Notes: generated by a model from the sequence alone, not told the origin. DNA of 64,000 nt from Seriola aureovittata (GCF_021018895.1 NC_079386.1:18328052-18392051); one strand, 5' to 3'. Positions 1 through 12,328 are shown, numbered from the stretch's first letter. Program-made: numbers and translations.

Positions 1-1668
1 CTGATTAAATCAGTGTGTGGTCCCTGGAGATGGGAGAGTTTTCGATGAAAACAGTTCATTATTGTCGTCCGACTCGATCACACAAACCACCAAGAGAAGA
101 GATATTCTTCCTTTTAAAATAGAAATGTTTGAACTCACTTTTTAGTATTCACTCTGTAAGCTGCGTCTGCAGTGGCTCAACATTTTGACCTCAATTTCAC
201 ATATTCCCCAGCGAACGTTTAGAGCGCACACACACAAATACACACAGGCCTTCCTCGCCCCCGGTGCAATGCAAGATTACAGAGGTTTACATCCCCATCC
301 TCCACCATCAAAACCCTTTTACAAGTTAATACCTCAGGTGCACACAAGCTTCAACACACATGCACAAACACACACAACTGGCAGGTCAGCATTTGCACAC
401 AAATTGCCTGGTCGATTTGTGTGGTTTGGTGAAGCCCAGGAGGATTCCGGTCGGCCGAGGTTTCATTTGGAGGAACGGCGACATGTTTGCAGGGAGAGAA
501 AGTCGCAACGGGGAAATCTCTTCTGCCTCCCGATCATGTGAAGAACACACTTGAGAGAGTCTCAGGTTGTCCTCTTCAATCCCCGTCGTTCTCACCTTCT
601 GTCGCGGTTCTGTCGCTGTAGAGAGGAAGTAGAGGAAGGTAGAGGCGTGCAGCGTCGAGCAGGTCGATCAATACTTCAGTATTCATTGTTTTCAGTTTCC
701 TGCAGTAATATTCAGTATTTATTATTACAAGCAAGGAGGAGTGAACATGAGCTTATGTGGACTGAAAGGTAACTCAGTGATTGGTCGGTTTGGTGATGTC
801 ATCCTGCAGGTTTGGGTCCGACAGCATTTTATCTAATATGAATCGGGGAGGAAAGTATCTTATCAAAGCCGAATCTTGTCAAATCTCTTCGGGAATCTCA
901 TTAAGTATTTACAATTTTTAAGTAAAAGACTGTTTAAAAAATGATCAAGTTAGAGAAGGAGGGGCCAGAAAAGCCCGCCAGTCACCCAGGGGCCCCAAAA
1001 CTGCCAGATTTCCGAACTGAAATTCTTATTTAAAATTCATATTTCTTATGTTAGTCCTCCCTCCATCTCAGTATCCCCTCCCTTTATCTCTGTTCCCTCC
1101 TCCCTTTCCTCTTTTTCATTTCCTCCTCACTCCATCTGTTTCTATCTTTCTTCGCCGACTTGCCCCCCCCCCCCTCCCTTCCCCCCTCCATTTCCTCCGC
1201 CCCTCGGATGCTAATTGGCTTCTGATGCATTTTTAATGTCCAGCCACTGAGCCCGCGGCCTGCCTGCCAATGTGTGTGTGGCAGATAAATTGAATTTGTG
1301 AATCGCTTGTGTCACTGTTTGTACAATGTCAAATGTGCAATAATCATGTTTTTGTGTTTGTATTTGTACCGCTGTGTGAGCACGCAGGTGGATGTGCGTC
1401 TGTGCGGCTGTTTGCATGTTTTCATGCGTAATTTTGTCACAGGAAGTCAATTTGTACTCTTCCTTTCTTGCGTCGTTCCACGCTCCCGGAGGACGCCTTA
1501 ATGGCAAACCGAGCGAGCTGGCTAACAGGAAGTGAGACAGGAGAGTTTCTTGTCCACAGTTGATATTTTTGTGGCGAGCAGCTTTTCCCCAAACTGTTTG
1601 ATTTTAGCTTGAGCTTCATTAAAATCAACTCGCAGCGTTCCTGTTGCTGCCAGCAAACTGGGTCACTC
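1..1668. other. Non-genic sequence, no gene recognised
   Basis: No credible coding exon on either strand. It contains CA-rich patches, a pyrimidine-rich stretch ending in the C-tract at 1163..1189, and a patch at about 1205..1430 with ATTGG and TGATGCAT words that could be a conserved regulatory element. Confidence 0.5.
1163..1189. repeat. C-tract, G-quadruplex potential on the minus strand
   Basis: Runs of 12, 3 and 6 C separated by T; the complementary strand carries enough G runs to fold into a quadruplex. Confidence 0.6.
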
Positions 1669-1677
1669 GTGTGTGTG

Positions 1678-1718
<41 letters not shown>
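1669..1718. repeat. (GT)n microsatellite
   Basis: About 50 nt of GT with one TT interruption. Confidence 0.97.
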
Positions 1719-1892
1719 TTTCATACCAAATTGTCCTTAAAGGGGGAGAAACATGAAGTAAATCCTCCATAGTCAGAATCAGTCTCTAAAAATTACAATG
1801 TTTGTGTGACAGTGCACAAAATGACAAGAAGAAGCGAAGTCAGCTGATGTCGTCGAGGTCCGTGTGGATGGACGGGTCCGAAAAATGTTCAA

Positions 1893-1956
1893 CTTTAAAG
1901 GAGCTATATGTGAGTTTTCCTATTGCTACATCGTTAACGTTAGCATTAGAATAAAA
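1893..1956 (+). repeat. TTAA-anchored repeat family R2, short copy
   Basis: Begins TTTAAAGGAGCTATATGTGAG, matching the starts at 7134 and 50834, then runs straight into the R1 copy. Confidence 0.5.
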
Positions 1957-2335
1957 TATTCAACTTTACAGCAGAAATAAACATGTTTACAGCCTGGTAC
2001 AAAAACAGTTTTGGTCTCTACAGCTGATTTCCTCCTTCATGACACCTGTTTATATAACTCACCTGTTTACATTTTATTAAGGACTAAAGTTATGGAGGAT
2101 TGTGGGTGTGGCCTCTTTGAGTTAAAGGTGGGTGAGCATATGCTCTCCACAAAGTCTCAGCTCTACACATGTCCCACCTCTTCGTGAGAGTGAGGGGCGG
2201 AGTCTGGCACTGCCAAGATGGCGACGGTGGAGCAGCTCGCTGTGAGCTTCAACACCGCTCTTCAGAAACCCGTGGGTGATGTCATGAAGGCTACGTCCAT
2301 CTTCATTTACTGTCTCATTCCTCTCTGCCTGAATT
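1957..2335 (+). repeat. Dispersed repeat family R1, copy A
   Basis: Shares long stretches with the reverse complement of 44366..44681 and 52230..52560: the tract with TGTTTACAGCCTGGTAC, the ACTCACCTGTTTACATTTTA tract, and the block CCAAGATGGCGACGGTGGAG ... CTTCAGAAACCCGTGGGTGA. Interspersed in fish genomes as far as I recognise it; the transposon class is not clear. The copy carries a YY1-like AAGATGGCG and a GGGCGGAG box. Confidence 0.8.
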
Positions 2336-2743
2336 CAAAGTGTGGTCATGGATGTGGATGCACATGGCAGTTGCTAGGTAATAAGGTTAAGATTCATATT
2401 TCTGCTACCAATCAAATAAAAGTAAAGGCATGGCCATTGGCCAATCGTCACTGTTTGTTTAGAGACACAGGATTGGACATAATCAGGAAGAAAACAGAAT
2501 ATAGGTAGAAGGAAAGTACATTCATGTCCCAGGCAAGAATAATAACTTTTATATCAACTATTGAATTTATTAATGATGATTAAAAGGCTGCTCACTGGAT
2601 AATGGTTCTGATGATTATGCTGTACAGGTTTTTGTTTCCCAGGAAATTAAACAGAGAAAAGCAATTTTTAATATTAAACACAAGAGTTGTTCAAGTGTAA
2701 AAAATATGTAAGAGCAACACAATAAAGCCTCAATGTAAGATTT

Positions 2744-2745
<2 letters not shown>

Positions 2746-2801
<56 letters not shown>
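2746..2801. repeat. (CA)n microsatellite
   Basis: Uninterrupted CA array of about 56 nt. Confidence 0.98.
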
Positions 2802-2802
<1 letters not shown>

Positions 2803-2976
2803 TAATATCATAAAAATCAGTGTGAGAAATATTCAAGAATAATTAATGGGAGCATCTTCCTGCCTCATTCATCTTCCCTCTGTCACATACACAGTTTGCA
2901 AGACTAATTAATTTCCTTCTTTTTGGAACTGTACGTACAAACCGCCCTGCTTTCAAAAGGTTTTATACATCTGATG

Positions 2977-2978
<2 letters not shown>

Positions 2979-3065
<87 letters not shown>
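2979..3065. repeat. (CA)n microsatellite
   Basis: Uninterrupted CA array of about 87 nt. Confidence 0.98.
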
Positions 3066-3068
<3 letters not shown>

Positions 3069-3311
3069 CATTAACCAGCTGCAGATCCTCCCACATATTC
3101 AAGCTTACACTTACAGGATATATGCAGAAAAATTTACAGCAACTTTTCAGCCCTAGAAAAATAAAGAAATAAAGTAAAATAAATAAATTACAGGCTCGTT
3201 AAAGAAAGAAATGGATGAAGTTCAGAAGGAAACTGTTGTGTGTGAATATGAATCTGACTTCTGCTGGTCACACACAACCGAACTGCACACTCAGAACAAA
3301 ACAGGTGTCTG

Positions 3312-3313
<2 letters not shown>

Positions 3314-3372
<59 letters not shown>

Positions 3373-3389
3373 TGTGTGTGTGTGTGTGT
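3314..3389. repeat. (GT)n microsatellite
   Basis: About 76 nt of GT with one TC interruption. Confidence 0.98.
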
Positions 3390-3485
3390 AATGATTGGTG
3401 CGAGTGGAACAAGAAAAGAGATAGACAGGTACATTGCACAGTTAATTACAGTATTAATAGTAAAATGGTTTTAGTTTCCTACATT

Positions 3486-3525
3486 GTGTGTGTGTGTGTG
3501 TGTGTGTGCGAGAGAGAGAGAGAGA
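3486..3525. repeat. Compound (GT)n(GA)n microsatellite
   Basis: About 23 nt of GT joined through CG to about 15 nt of GA. Confidence 0.95.
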
Positions 3526-3630
3526 CACTTTTGTTACCTGGAGGCCTTTCAGAAATAGTTTTACCATTTGTTTTTTCACGACTACCATTTTTAATCCTTT
3601 CTCTATACACATGGGTGTGTTTGTATTTAA

Positions 3631-3633
<3 letters not shown>

Positions 3634-3673
<40 letters not shown>

Positions 3674-3706
3674 TAAGTGTGCGTGTGTGTGTCTAAGTGT
3701 GCGTGT
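3634..3706. repeat. (GT)n microsatellite with duplicated interrupted unit
   Basis: A GT array followed by two copies of a GTCTAAGTGTGCGTGT unit. Confidence 0.95.
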
Positions 3707-3837
3707 AATGAGATCAGGGATTTCTGAGATAACCGTGCTGATCGAGCAGGTTTTTATATTTCAGGTATAAGGTAACGTTCCCTGATTTCACACATGGCTT
3801 CGCTTGATGTGAAGCAGCAGGCAGAGATGAGACGGCT

Positions 3838-3840
<3 letters not shown>

Positions 3841-3881
<41 letters not shown>
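3841..3881. repeat. (CA)n microsatellite
   Basis: About 40 nt of CA immediately preceding the GTGAGGACC element. Confidence 0.97.
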
Positions 3882-3882
<1 letters not shown>

Positions 3883-3884
3883 CT

Positions 3885-4660
3885 GCACTTCTGTACTTGT
3901 GAGGACCCTCACTGACACAATGCATTCGCTAGCCATTAATGCTAACCTTTAGCTAAAACTAAGTCTTAACAGACCTCAGTCCGACAAAATGTCCTCAATC
4001 TCCAAAATATTCAACCTGTATAAAAATATCCCCATTGTACAAAAAAATACTCTCATGTTCCATAAACTGTCTCACATTTAACAACTTTCCACACTACAAA
4101 CAAATGTTACACAAATCTACTATTGTCTACGTGTTCCAGGAAAAACGCCCTAATTTCCCAATTCTCCTCAATTTCCTTCCTTTTTTAAAAAATGTCCACG
4201 TTTAATAAAACCTCTTACATCTTTAAAATATTTGCACCATCATGAATTTTTCTTTCAAAAATCTTCCCACTTTTAAACAGTCACTGTCTATAACTGACTA
4301 AATCTTACCTCCCAACTGTCCTCAGTGCTCTTACTCTGTAGAAATGTCTTAATTATCAAAACATGTTCTCACCTTTTAAAATTCTCATTCTCCAAAATGC
4401 TTCTTACCAATAAAAACATCCACACTTTATAGAAATGTTTTTTCACTTTCCAAAACGTTCTCATTTTTCACAAATGACTTTCAATTAGAAAAGAAAATGT
4501 CCCTGATTTCCAAAACCCTCCACACTTTCTCTTAAATTCAATTTTCAAGAAGTGTCTTCACTTTCTAAAAAAATGTCCCCAACTATTTAAAAATATTTTC
4601 ACTTTCCAAAATGTCCTTGCTTTTGAAAAAAGTCCTCCCTCTCATAAAGTAGGGAGACCT
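3885..4660 (+). repeat. GTGAGGACC dispersed element with decayed AAAATGTCC minisatellite
   Basis: Opens with a CTGTACTTGTGAGGACC motif, then ACACAATGCATTCGCTAGCC and a CTAA-rich tract, which is a wording common in fish genomes. It continues as dozens of degenerate units built on AAAATGTCCTCA / TTTCCAAAATG. Related starts lie at 31606 and 25950. A (CA)n array sits directly upstream, as also near the 31606 copy. Confidence 0.65.
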
Positions 4661-5945
4661 TAAAATAACAGAACCACACCAGTGTTTCTTTATGCTGGAA
4701 ACATTAACTAAAAGTGGGATCTTACATTACTGTGGCTGTTCTTTTAGCCATTAGTTTTATTTGATGTCACTATTAAAAGGCAAGACAATTTAAAGGATCA
4801 GTTCACACCAACTGTAAAAAAAAAAACTATTTTCTCACCTTGGCATCTATAACATATAATACTTGAAATTGTATTAAAGCAGCTTTGTGTGAAGTATCTT
4901 GGGTAATGTTGTGAAAAAGTGGAGCCAAGCTGACAGAAAAAATGAAGCTCCGATGAAGAAATGAATAAATAATAGAAATTCTAAACTCAAAAAGGTTCCA
5001 GGAAGACAGCGAGCATGGTCAAAGTTCAAAGACTTCTCCTGAATAATCTATGAGCCTTTCTTTTATTCACATGAAACCTACTGTGCTGTAATATGCTGAG
5101 CGAGATTTGGGCCTGAACATTCGTCCAGGGAGACGGGTTAATTCCCCACAGAGCGGCGCCAAGGTTGAAAGTCCAGTGCCAATAAAAAGAAACATTTTTA
5201 AAAAGTATGCTGCATCCTACATCATTATGACACAGGTGGTGGTTACAGTCTCTGGAAGATTTAATGATTTCACAGGGTACTGTGGGATTTGGATACAGAC
5301 TCAGAATTTGCTTGAGCTCATCAATTATGAATGGCCTGAAGGGAAGAGCTCGGCAGACGAAAAATATAATCTTTTGACATCACATCTTTTCAGCGTTTCA
5401 CCATTTATTGACTCAAAAACATTAGATTCAAAGCGTGACGCTACTTTTCATGAAGGTCGTATGAACAGAAACCACAACCTGAAACCGGGCAGAGTGAGAA
5501 ATCCCAAAAGCTTTGATCAAACAGGTTCAATAAAATCCCAAAAGCTTCAAACAAGCTCAATAAAATCTTTGCATTATTGAAGATCTTTGAAGCTCGTCAG
5601 CCTGAAAAAAAAGAGAAAATTCAATTTGTTCCCGTTCTTCATTTTTAAAACTTTCTCCACTGCAAGAGCTCGGCAAAATATAACCATCGCTACATGTTGT
5701 GCGTCTATTTCCACTGTTCTGCACCAGTGTCGGGAACTAAGTTTGTGCAAAAGAATCTGGGCGTGGCTTCGAAGGTGATACTAAGTACGAGTTTCAGGTA
5801 TTTTTAGGGGTTGGTGGCTGCGATGGAGTTCGATATCAGTCAAACGTTTCAATAAGGAGAAAAAAACACAGCAACAATGATACACCATTTTACGACTATT
5901 TTACAGTATTTTAAAGTAGGACAACACCCACAACAAACTCGTCAA
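4661..5945. other. Non-genic sequence, no gene recognised
   Basis: AT-rich. The reading frame open over 5107..5580 has no recognisable domain or codon bias. A short imperfect duplication of an AATCCCAAAAGCTT unit lies at about 5500..5570. Confidence 0.45.
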
Positions 5946-5947
5946 CG

Positions 5948-6265
5948 TGCTAACATTTAGCATGAAACACAAAGTAGAGCTGAGGCTGAAGATCACCAAA
6001 GTTATTAGGCTTTGCCCTCTGGGACCATGAATGTCTGAACCAAATTTCATGGTTCAATCCATCCGACAAGTGCTTTAGACATTTCACTCACAATCACAAA
6101 TGTTGCCTTCAGTCTCAAGGTACCAATAGAGTAAAAGTCCAGGGATCACAAAAGTCATGAGGAGTCATCCTCTGGGGACCAAGAATGTCATGAATTTCAT
6201 AGCAATCGATCCAACAAATTGTTGAGATATTTTTGTCTGGACTAAAGCAGCGGATTGGTCGACCA
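5948..6265. repeat. Dispersed fish repeat with two internal units
   Basis: Contains the typical fish-repeat wording GATCACCAAAGTTATTA ... ATGAATGTCT ... AATTTCATGG ... CAATCCATCC, repeated about 150 nt later as GATCACAAAAGTCATGAGGA ... GGGGACCAAGAATGTC ... CAATCGATCCAACAAATTGT. Both units are diverged from each other, so the insertion is old. Confidence 0.75.
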
Positions 6266-8411
6266 ACTATTATTTCCAACTATAAAATGGAAATGGAGGG
6301 AAGTTGTCACTTTTATCTAGCTCATATACAAGACTACGACATGAAAAATACATTTTTCATTTCATGGGGCCTCTAAATGTCTGAACATCATGCCTCACTT
6401 GTTCTGTTGTTGTGTATTTAATAACTAGAACAGCGTCCCCAAGGAGAACAGAGGTCCTGAGTTCAGCGGGAACAACACAGCCTGTCTCTTTACATTATCC
6501 CAGAGTCGTGAGGTTTCACCAGGCCACGGCCTCAGCTCCGTCTGGAACGTCCCCCTGCTTTCCTCAGCTAATATTCTGCCTTGACAAGCTTCTGTCTCAC
6601 AAGCATGGCCTGTGGAAATGTGCTGCCCTTTGACTCTAAGGACATCATCGCTGAGACATAAACAGGTTAAAAAGAGAGAGAGTTTCAAATTTGATAAATA
6701 AAATTCTATGCTGTTAACCTACAAGCTCTGTTTCCCCTCTGACTACAGCGTTGTCGATGGATGTGATTGGGTGCAGTTTCCTGCAATTACAACAACATAA
6801 CGTAGGAACTTTAGCCTACGACACTGCAGCTATGTGAGAAATGGAACCCCCAGAGACCAGCAAAGAGGTATTAAGTCGCCCTTTAAAACAGTTATGATTG
6901 ATATTTTTATGATAATGCAAAAACAATGTGGCAATGTGAAAGAACAGGCTCATAGTGATGATTATTATAAGTTAAATCTACAGCTCCCCTCACCTTTACT
7001 ATGATTAGGTAGTGCTGTTGCTATGGGAGCTAATAGGGATCTATATAAGCAAACAACCAAACACACAAAGGAATTGACAGTTCAATATAATCATGCACTG
7101 CGTTAGTAAATTTTACTGAAAAGTCCAACCAATTAAAGGAGCTATTTGTAAGTTTTGCTAATGGTTCATAGCCAGTGTTAGCATTAACAGCTACTTACCA
7201 GTCTTGCAAAAAGATTCAGTCAACCTTTATAGGACAAGAGGTTGAAATACGCCCTGCGAGCAGCTAGACGGACGATACAACAGTGACTCAGTATCGGACA
7301 GTGACAAGACAAGCTGGCTTTACTGAAGCTAGCTGGTTAGCATGTTAACTTCAGTAGAAAGTGATAGAAATAGACAGAGCTCTTGGCAAGTAAAAGAATT
7401 AAGTTTGATGCTGAACTCGCAAAGTTTCTTCTAGACTGAAGATTGAACCCTCGCCGTGTTGCGTCCTTCCCAAGTATCTGGTTTCAACAGGTAATACATC
7501 ACTTTAAGGGAGTTACACCATGTCAGCAGACCTTTAAAGTTTTCCCCGAGTCAGCAGGAACACCTGTAGTTTTCAAGGACACCTCAGAAGGTCGGATGCT
7601 CACCAGGACCTTGTTTCCTCTGATTATTATCAGGTACAAACGTACTTTATCATAACTGTTCTTTTTAGTGTGGAGTGTCTTGAGTTGAATAAAGCAACAG
7701 AATAAAGAAACTTTTAATGATTCTTGCAGTTACTTGACAGACCAGATAATATTGGGACAGGAAATGTGTCTCACCCACTTGAAGTAGCTCTAAATACTCG
7801 CTAATCAAAACAACTCAGCAGACACATACACACACAATGTTGTCTCTCCCAACATCTCAAAGTAATTTAGAGAAAGAATCAGCAGTAGCTGCAGGGAGAT
7901 AAAGGCAGGATGAAAGGAGAATGTTAATGATCTCATGATCTGCGGGACGTCTGCAGATCGACTGTAACTGTGAACCAAACTTCAGATGGATAAAACAAAT
8001 TAAACTCTACAGTAAAATGTGACCAGACTCAACCTTTTTATTAAACCTGTTGAATCAAATATAACAGATAAAGCAGTCTTTTGTATTTGGTCTCAGATTG
8101 AACGCAAGGCAATTTAGTGGCATTGTGATTGTATTAACTTTGTATTCAGACCTCATCACCCACATCTCCAGTGTGTTCAGTGATCCAAATAGTTCTGGTG
8201 TTTTTCCCAGTTCAGGAAACTAGAAAGTCATGAGTGGATGCGAGCAGATGCAAAGTCGCTCAAGGCGGCACAATTTGAAGTGAAGATGTATGTTTTGCTT
8301 TTTAAGATGTTGAGTGGAATATGTGTCAACTGATGAATGTAGTAAATGTGATGTAATTTGCAGTTTTCTTGATTAATTGGACAGAAATCAAACGGTGCTG
8401 ACGTTTTGACA
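6266..8411. other. Non-genic sequence apart from one R2 repeat
   Basis: No coding exon recognised. Holds the R2 copy at 7132..7440 and otherwise ordinary AT-rich sequence. Confidence 0.45.
7132..7440 (+). repeat. TTAA-anchored repeat family R2, copy
   Basis: Starts ATTAAAGGAGCTATTTGTAAG and later contains AGCTGGTTAGCATGTTAAC followed by GTGATAGAAA. The same order occurs at 50832..51030, so these are two copies of one element. Confidence 0.6.
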
Positions 8412-8412
8412 A

Positions 8413-8449
8413 CCCCCCACCCTCCACCCTCCACCCCCCACCTCCCGCC
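8413..8449. repeat. C-rich tract, strong G-quadruplex potential on the minus strand
   Basis: Tandem CCCTCCA-like units with C runs of 6, 3, 3, 6 and 3, so the minus strand has five closely spaced G runs. Confidence 0.7.
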
Positions 8450-8811
8450 TGAAGCTAAAAAGTTCACAAAGCAAAGCTTCCTCGTCTTGCTGTTAAACTG
8501 TATTTGAATAACTGATGCCACTGTAAGCATTAAGCTTCTGGTTACTTTGTATTTCCAGCCTGGTGCCTTCATGGTTTACAGAACCCAGCGTGCAGCGCAG
8601 CAGGGGGACTGCTGCTTCTGGAGTTTGGTGTTTGGTGTTAAGAACATTTCTGATGCTTTGCTTTTAATATTTGATCGTTTCAGTCTGAATAATGGATCAG
8701 TTCACCCCCGTTTAAACAACATATTTTATCACTGACATCATGGAGTATCTATCCATGCAGAAGGTTCAGGTTTTATATATCTGTCTAGATCACTACTGCT
8801 GTCCTCATGCA

Positions 8812-9030
8812 GGCAATTAGCATAAAGAGTGTAAATAGATGGAAACAACTAGCCTGGATCTGTTCAAGCTACTTGTTTGTGTCCTGGTTCTGCTAGATCT
8901 CAAGTAAAACTAGCAGCTAATTAGCTTATCCTAGCATAGAAAATGGAAGTAGAGGGAAATTGACTCTGGACAGAGATGTAGCTGTCTGCTAGTGCTTCCA
9001 GTCTTCATGCTAAACTAAGCTAATGTCATT
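8812..9030. repeat. Dispersed fish repeat remnant
   Basis: AACTAGCCTGGATCTGTTC at the left and GCTTCCAGTCTTCATGCTAA ACTAAGCTAA at the right are fragments of a repeat I recognise as common in teleost genomes. The middle is diverged or replaced. Confidence 0.55.
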
Positions 9031-9881
9031 TAAGATGCAGTTTAAACTTCTCTTCTTTTGCTCTGCCGTCTGACCTCAGGTTGTTTTTGCCTTTAGACGA
9101 GATTTACGTCGGACAAAAGTTTGTATTAAGTCGAGAATGAAGCACAAACAAACTCAAGGATTCTTTCATTAAAACTGTGTTGAATCAGCCTCGCTGTCCT
9201 GAAGAAGACTGAGAGACGATGTGAGTCGGTTTTCTTTCAGCTGTTGAGAATGATTTGGTTTTGATTTTCTTATCACTGAACCCACTGAAGGTCATTCATG
9301 CCTTAGGTCCCTCTAAGCCTGTCCCATACCAAATCCCCTCTCAGGCCTCCAGGTCATGCTGGGACGGCCACCGGAGGAAAGAAAGCCAGAGTTACACCGT
9401 TTCTACACCAAAATGAACAGGTATGAGCTGGAGCTGATACATTTTACCGGGGAGTATATGCAGATTGGATCCTTTCATGTTAGCAGATGTTAGGGAGTTT
9501 TTTTGCCCTGTGTCGTCTGCTTCTGGCTTTCACCTCTACCATGAAAAACGAAGCATGTGGTCTTGGAGCTGAGAGCCACAGGTAGATTAGGGAAGTGAGA
9601 CAGTATTCAGAGACGGACTAAAACACGTTGTTTTCGCTCTTTTCGTGGGATTTTAACAACGAGACAAACACAGAGTCCATCAGTCTTATCCTTTAATGGA
9701 CGGCCGCACCTGAAAATCAGCTGAGAGCGCAGGTGTGAGCCCCCAGTGGAAACAAAACTGTCGTCTGTCTGGACTAATGAACCTCACCGCCGCCGTGAAA
9801 GCAGCATTAAAATGTTTTGCATGAACCACGGAACGGGAAAATGTTGCAGCTCACAACCTGGTTATAAACTTTAAGCATTAA

Positions 9882-9884
<3 letters not shown>

Positions 9885-9920
<36 letters not shown>
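9885..9920. repeat. (GT)n microsatellite
   Basis: About 36 nt of GT. Confidence 0.97.
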
Positions 9921-9922
<2 letters not shown>

Positions 9923-10082
9923 GGGGAGATAATGTGCCAAATGAGGAGGAAAGAATGAAAATGTGCTGTTAATAATTCATGTGGAAATACCAGGAAAAAG
10001 GGAGTGTGTGTGTGTCTGCTGCCTCCTGCCTGAGTGTGTTTGGCAAATACTGAATTTTTCATCACTGTTAGCAAATAATTGC

Positions 10083-10102
10083 GTTGTTGTTGTTGTTGTT
10101 GT
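10083..10102. repeat. (GTT)n microsatellite
   Basis: Six to seven GTT units. Confidence 0.9.
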
Positions 10103-11693
10103 GTGTTTTGCTGTAAACAACCCGCTGCAGCCCGGAGCTGGGCGACGCCCTGCTCTCACCTGCAGAGTGAACTCTTCACACTGCAGATAAAAACCCTAAA
10201 CAAAAAAAAAACAACTTTACACTGATCTGATGTTTTGTGAAGAGCCGAACATTTACATGAATTTATGTGATAAAATCTGGCGTGCAGCTAAATCTGACTT
10301 TCTAATATGTAAATCTCACCGCGCTCGCTCAAGGGAGAATTTCTTTGGCGACTCCTTTAGTGGCTCATTCGCTGAGACGCCTCATTTCAGTCAGAACGAC
10401 GTCTCAAACTGGAACTGAAACGCGCTGGAGAAAAGCCAGAGACGTGTGTGTGTTTTCTTTGTTTGCATATGTTTGTGTTTCATCGTCACAGCTGCCAGTT
10501 CATATTGGTTTTGAATATCCTTCATTAAGGTCATGTAGATAATGAGAATGGACCATTTGAATGAGTATTGGTAATATTATATTAGGCGACATACTGAGAT
10601 TCAGAAAACAACGACGACATTTTTCATCTTGGAAAACTTCCTAAATGTCTGTTTGCTGCCTGTTAAGAAAGCTGTGACCCGCGGAGGCCGACGGGCCGGC
10701 TGTGAGGTTTCTAATTGGCCGGGAGAACGCGCGTGTCCGGTCATTGTCTTCGTCTTGGCCTTTGAAGGTGTGAAGATTGCTTCTTCCGCTGGGAGGTAAT
10801 TAGTTCCACAATAAGACCAGAAGGTCAGCATGTATATTATATGAGAAATCAACCAAACACTGATAATGATGTGTGAGTCTGTGAGATTAACTGAGCAGAA
10901 GAGTTTAGCTTCCCGCTGTGACATAAGGTCACCTTATTAAGGATTAACTGCAACTGCTCCTGTGACACTTGTGTTTAATACATCACAGTTAAATTCATTA
11001 GTGATGTAATCCTTGAGTTTAAATTTATTAGCAGTCTTGCAAATTGGGGGGAGCTCTGTGGGACACCCCTGCTTCCCACATAGGAAGTAAAGTCCCATAG
11101 ACAAGTAAGAAGTAACTCACCTTTGGAGTACTTCTACAACAAACGTCCAGACAAGATGAATATGTGATGTCTTCTTTGATAACAGGTGAAATTCTTAATT
11201 CTGTGAACAGAGAAACCTTTGATGGAAAGGTTAATCGTGGCTCCCATGGCGCATTTTGGCAAGAAACATCCAATTACTAACCTTTAAAGCTCCATATTTT
11301 CCTCTCCTCCTGTGTTTTATTTGACAAGAAGGTTTTAAGAACCAAAAACCATCTCAAAGTAGTTTTACATCTCCTCAAACGGTGGTTGGAAGCTAAAGAT
11401 TATAATCTTTAGAAACCAGACAAGAAAAGATACGTCTTAAATCAAACTACTTTTAAATTTGCGTCAATTTTGGATGAATTCAGTAACGTCATCTTCTTCT
11501 ACACAGAATCAACATCAAAGGTTCCTTGATTTGTCAGAAAAGAAGATGAAATAATTAAAACTGGTAGTCATAACAAAAAGCTATAGGATCGTTACACAAT
11601 CTGGATTCCTGTGGGCGTCATTCAAACAGGTTTGCGTGTCTGAATGAAGTATTGTTCCTTTCCTCTTCCACCGCTCCCCAGGCACTGTCCCCA

Positions 11694-11956
11694 TACCGAC
11701 ATACAACACTGAGAAGGTGTATCATCCAAGACATTCAGAGCCTTCAAGCAAGCAGCTCAAGCCCACTTATCTGCCCCGAGTGCAGAGCTTTTTGACAGCC
11801 TCAGTGACCTCTGCCAGGGAGAAGAGGAAGGCCAAGTCCCACAAGAGCTCCTCCCCCACAGATGTCATGTTGGTTCAGTTTAAGAGTTCCTCAAAAAGCT
11901 TCTTTCACCAACTGACTGTGTCTGTAGCTAAAGTCAGTCCTTTAAGTTTCACCTGA
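11694..11956 (+). other. Unassigned exon-like open stretch
   Basis: A good acceptor (pyrimidine tract ending CCGCTCCCCAG) is followed by an 88-codon open frame ending TGA. Its middle part uses GC-ending codons (CTC AAG CCC, GTG CAG AGC, GCC AAG TCC CAC AAG AGC), unlike the AT-rich surroundings. The encoded tail is Lys/Ser-rich (REKRKAKSHKSSSP). I do not recognise the product. It could be a last exon of an unknown plus-strand gene, a decayed pseudogene fragment, or chance. Confidence 0.2.
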
Positions 11957-12324
11957 ACTCACAGTCTGAATGTCCGACAGCAGCACAGGATGTTAAGTCA
12001 TTCAATTATTCAATGAAAGTTGCTGCTCAAGGGATCAACAGTTAGAATGAAAGCACGAGAAAAGTTTACATGTATTCGTTTCAGGGCCGAGGCGGAACAA
12101 TGAGTCACATCAGAAGGCGGACAGACTGACGGAGATAAATGTCAGACGGCGAAAAGAGAAATGAGGACGGGGGAGAGGAAAAGATGATTAGTGTTTACAG
12201 ACAGCTGACAGAACGATGTCCAATGGAAAAATAGAAAAGGGAGGAGAGGGGGAGGAGATGGAGAACAACAGTCAGAGTAACAGAGAGAATCTGAAGTGAG
12301 TCGACTGCACTGTATCCTGTTTTG

Positions 12325-12328
<4 letters not shown>

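Noticed and set aside
3314..3770. Cys-Val and Thr-His repeat proteins from CA/GT arrays
   Set aside because: Every frame through a (CA)n or (GT)n array stays open, giving CVCV or HTHT strings with no coding meaning. The same applies to all other arrays in the window.
5107..5580. A 157-codon open frame on the plus strand
   Set aside because: No recognisable domain, AT-ending codons throughout and no splice context; consistent with a chance opening.
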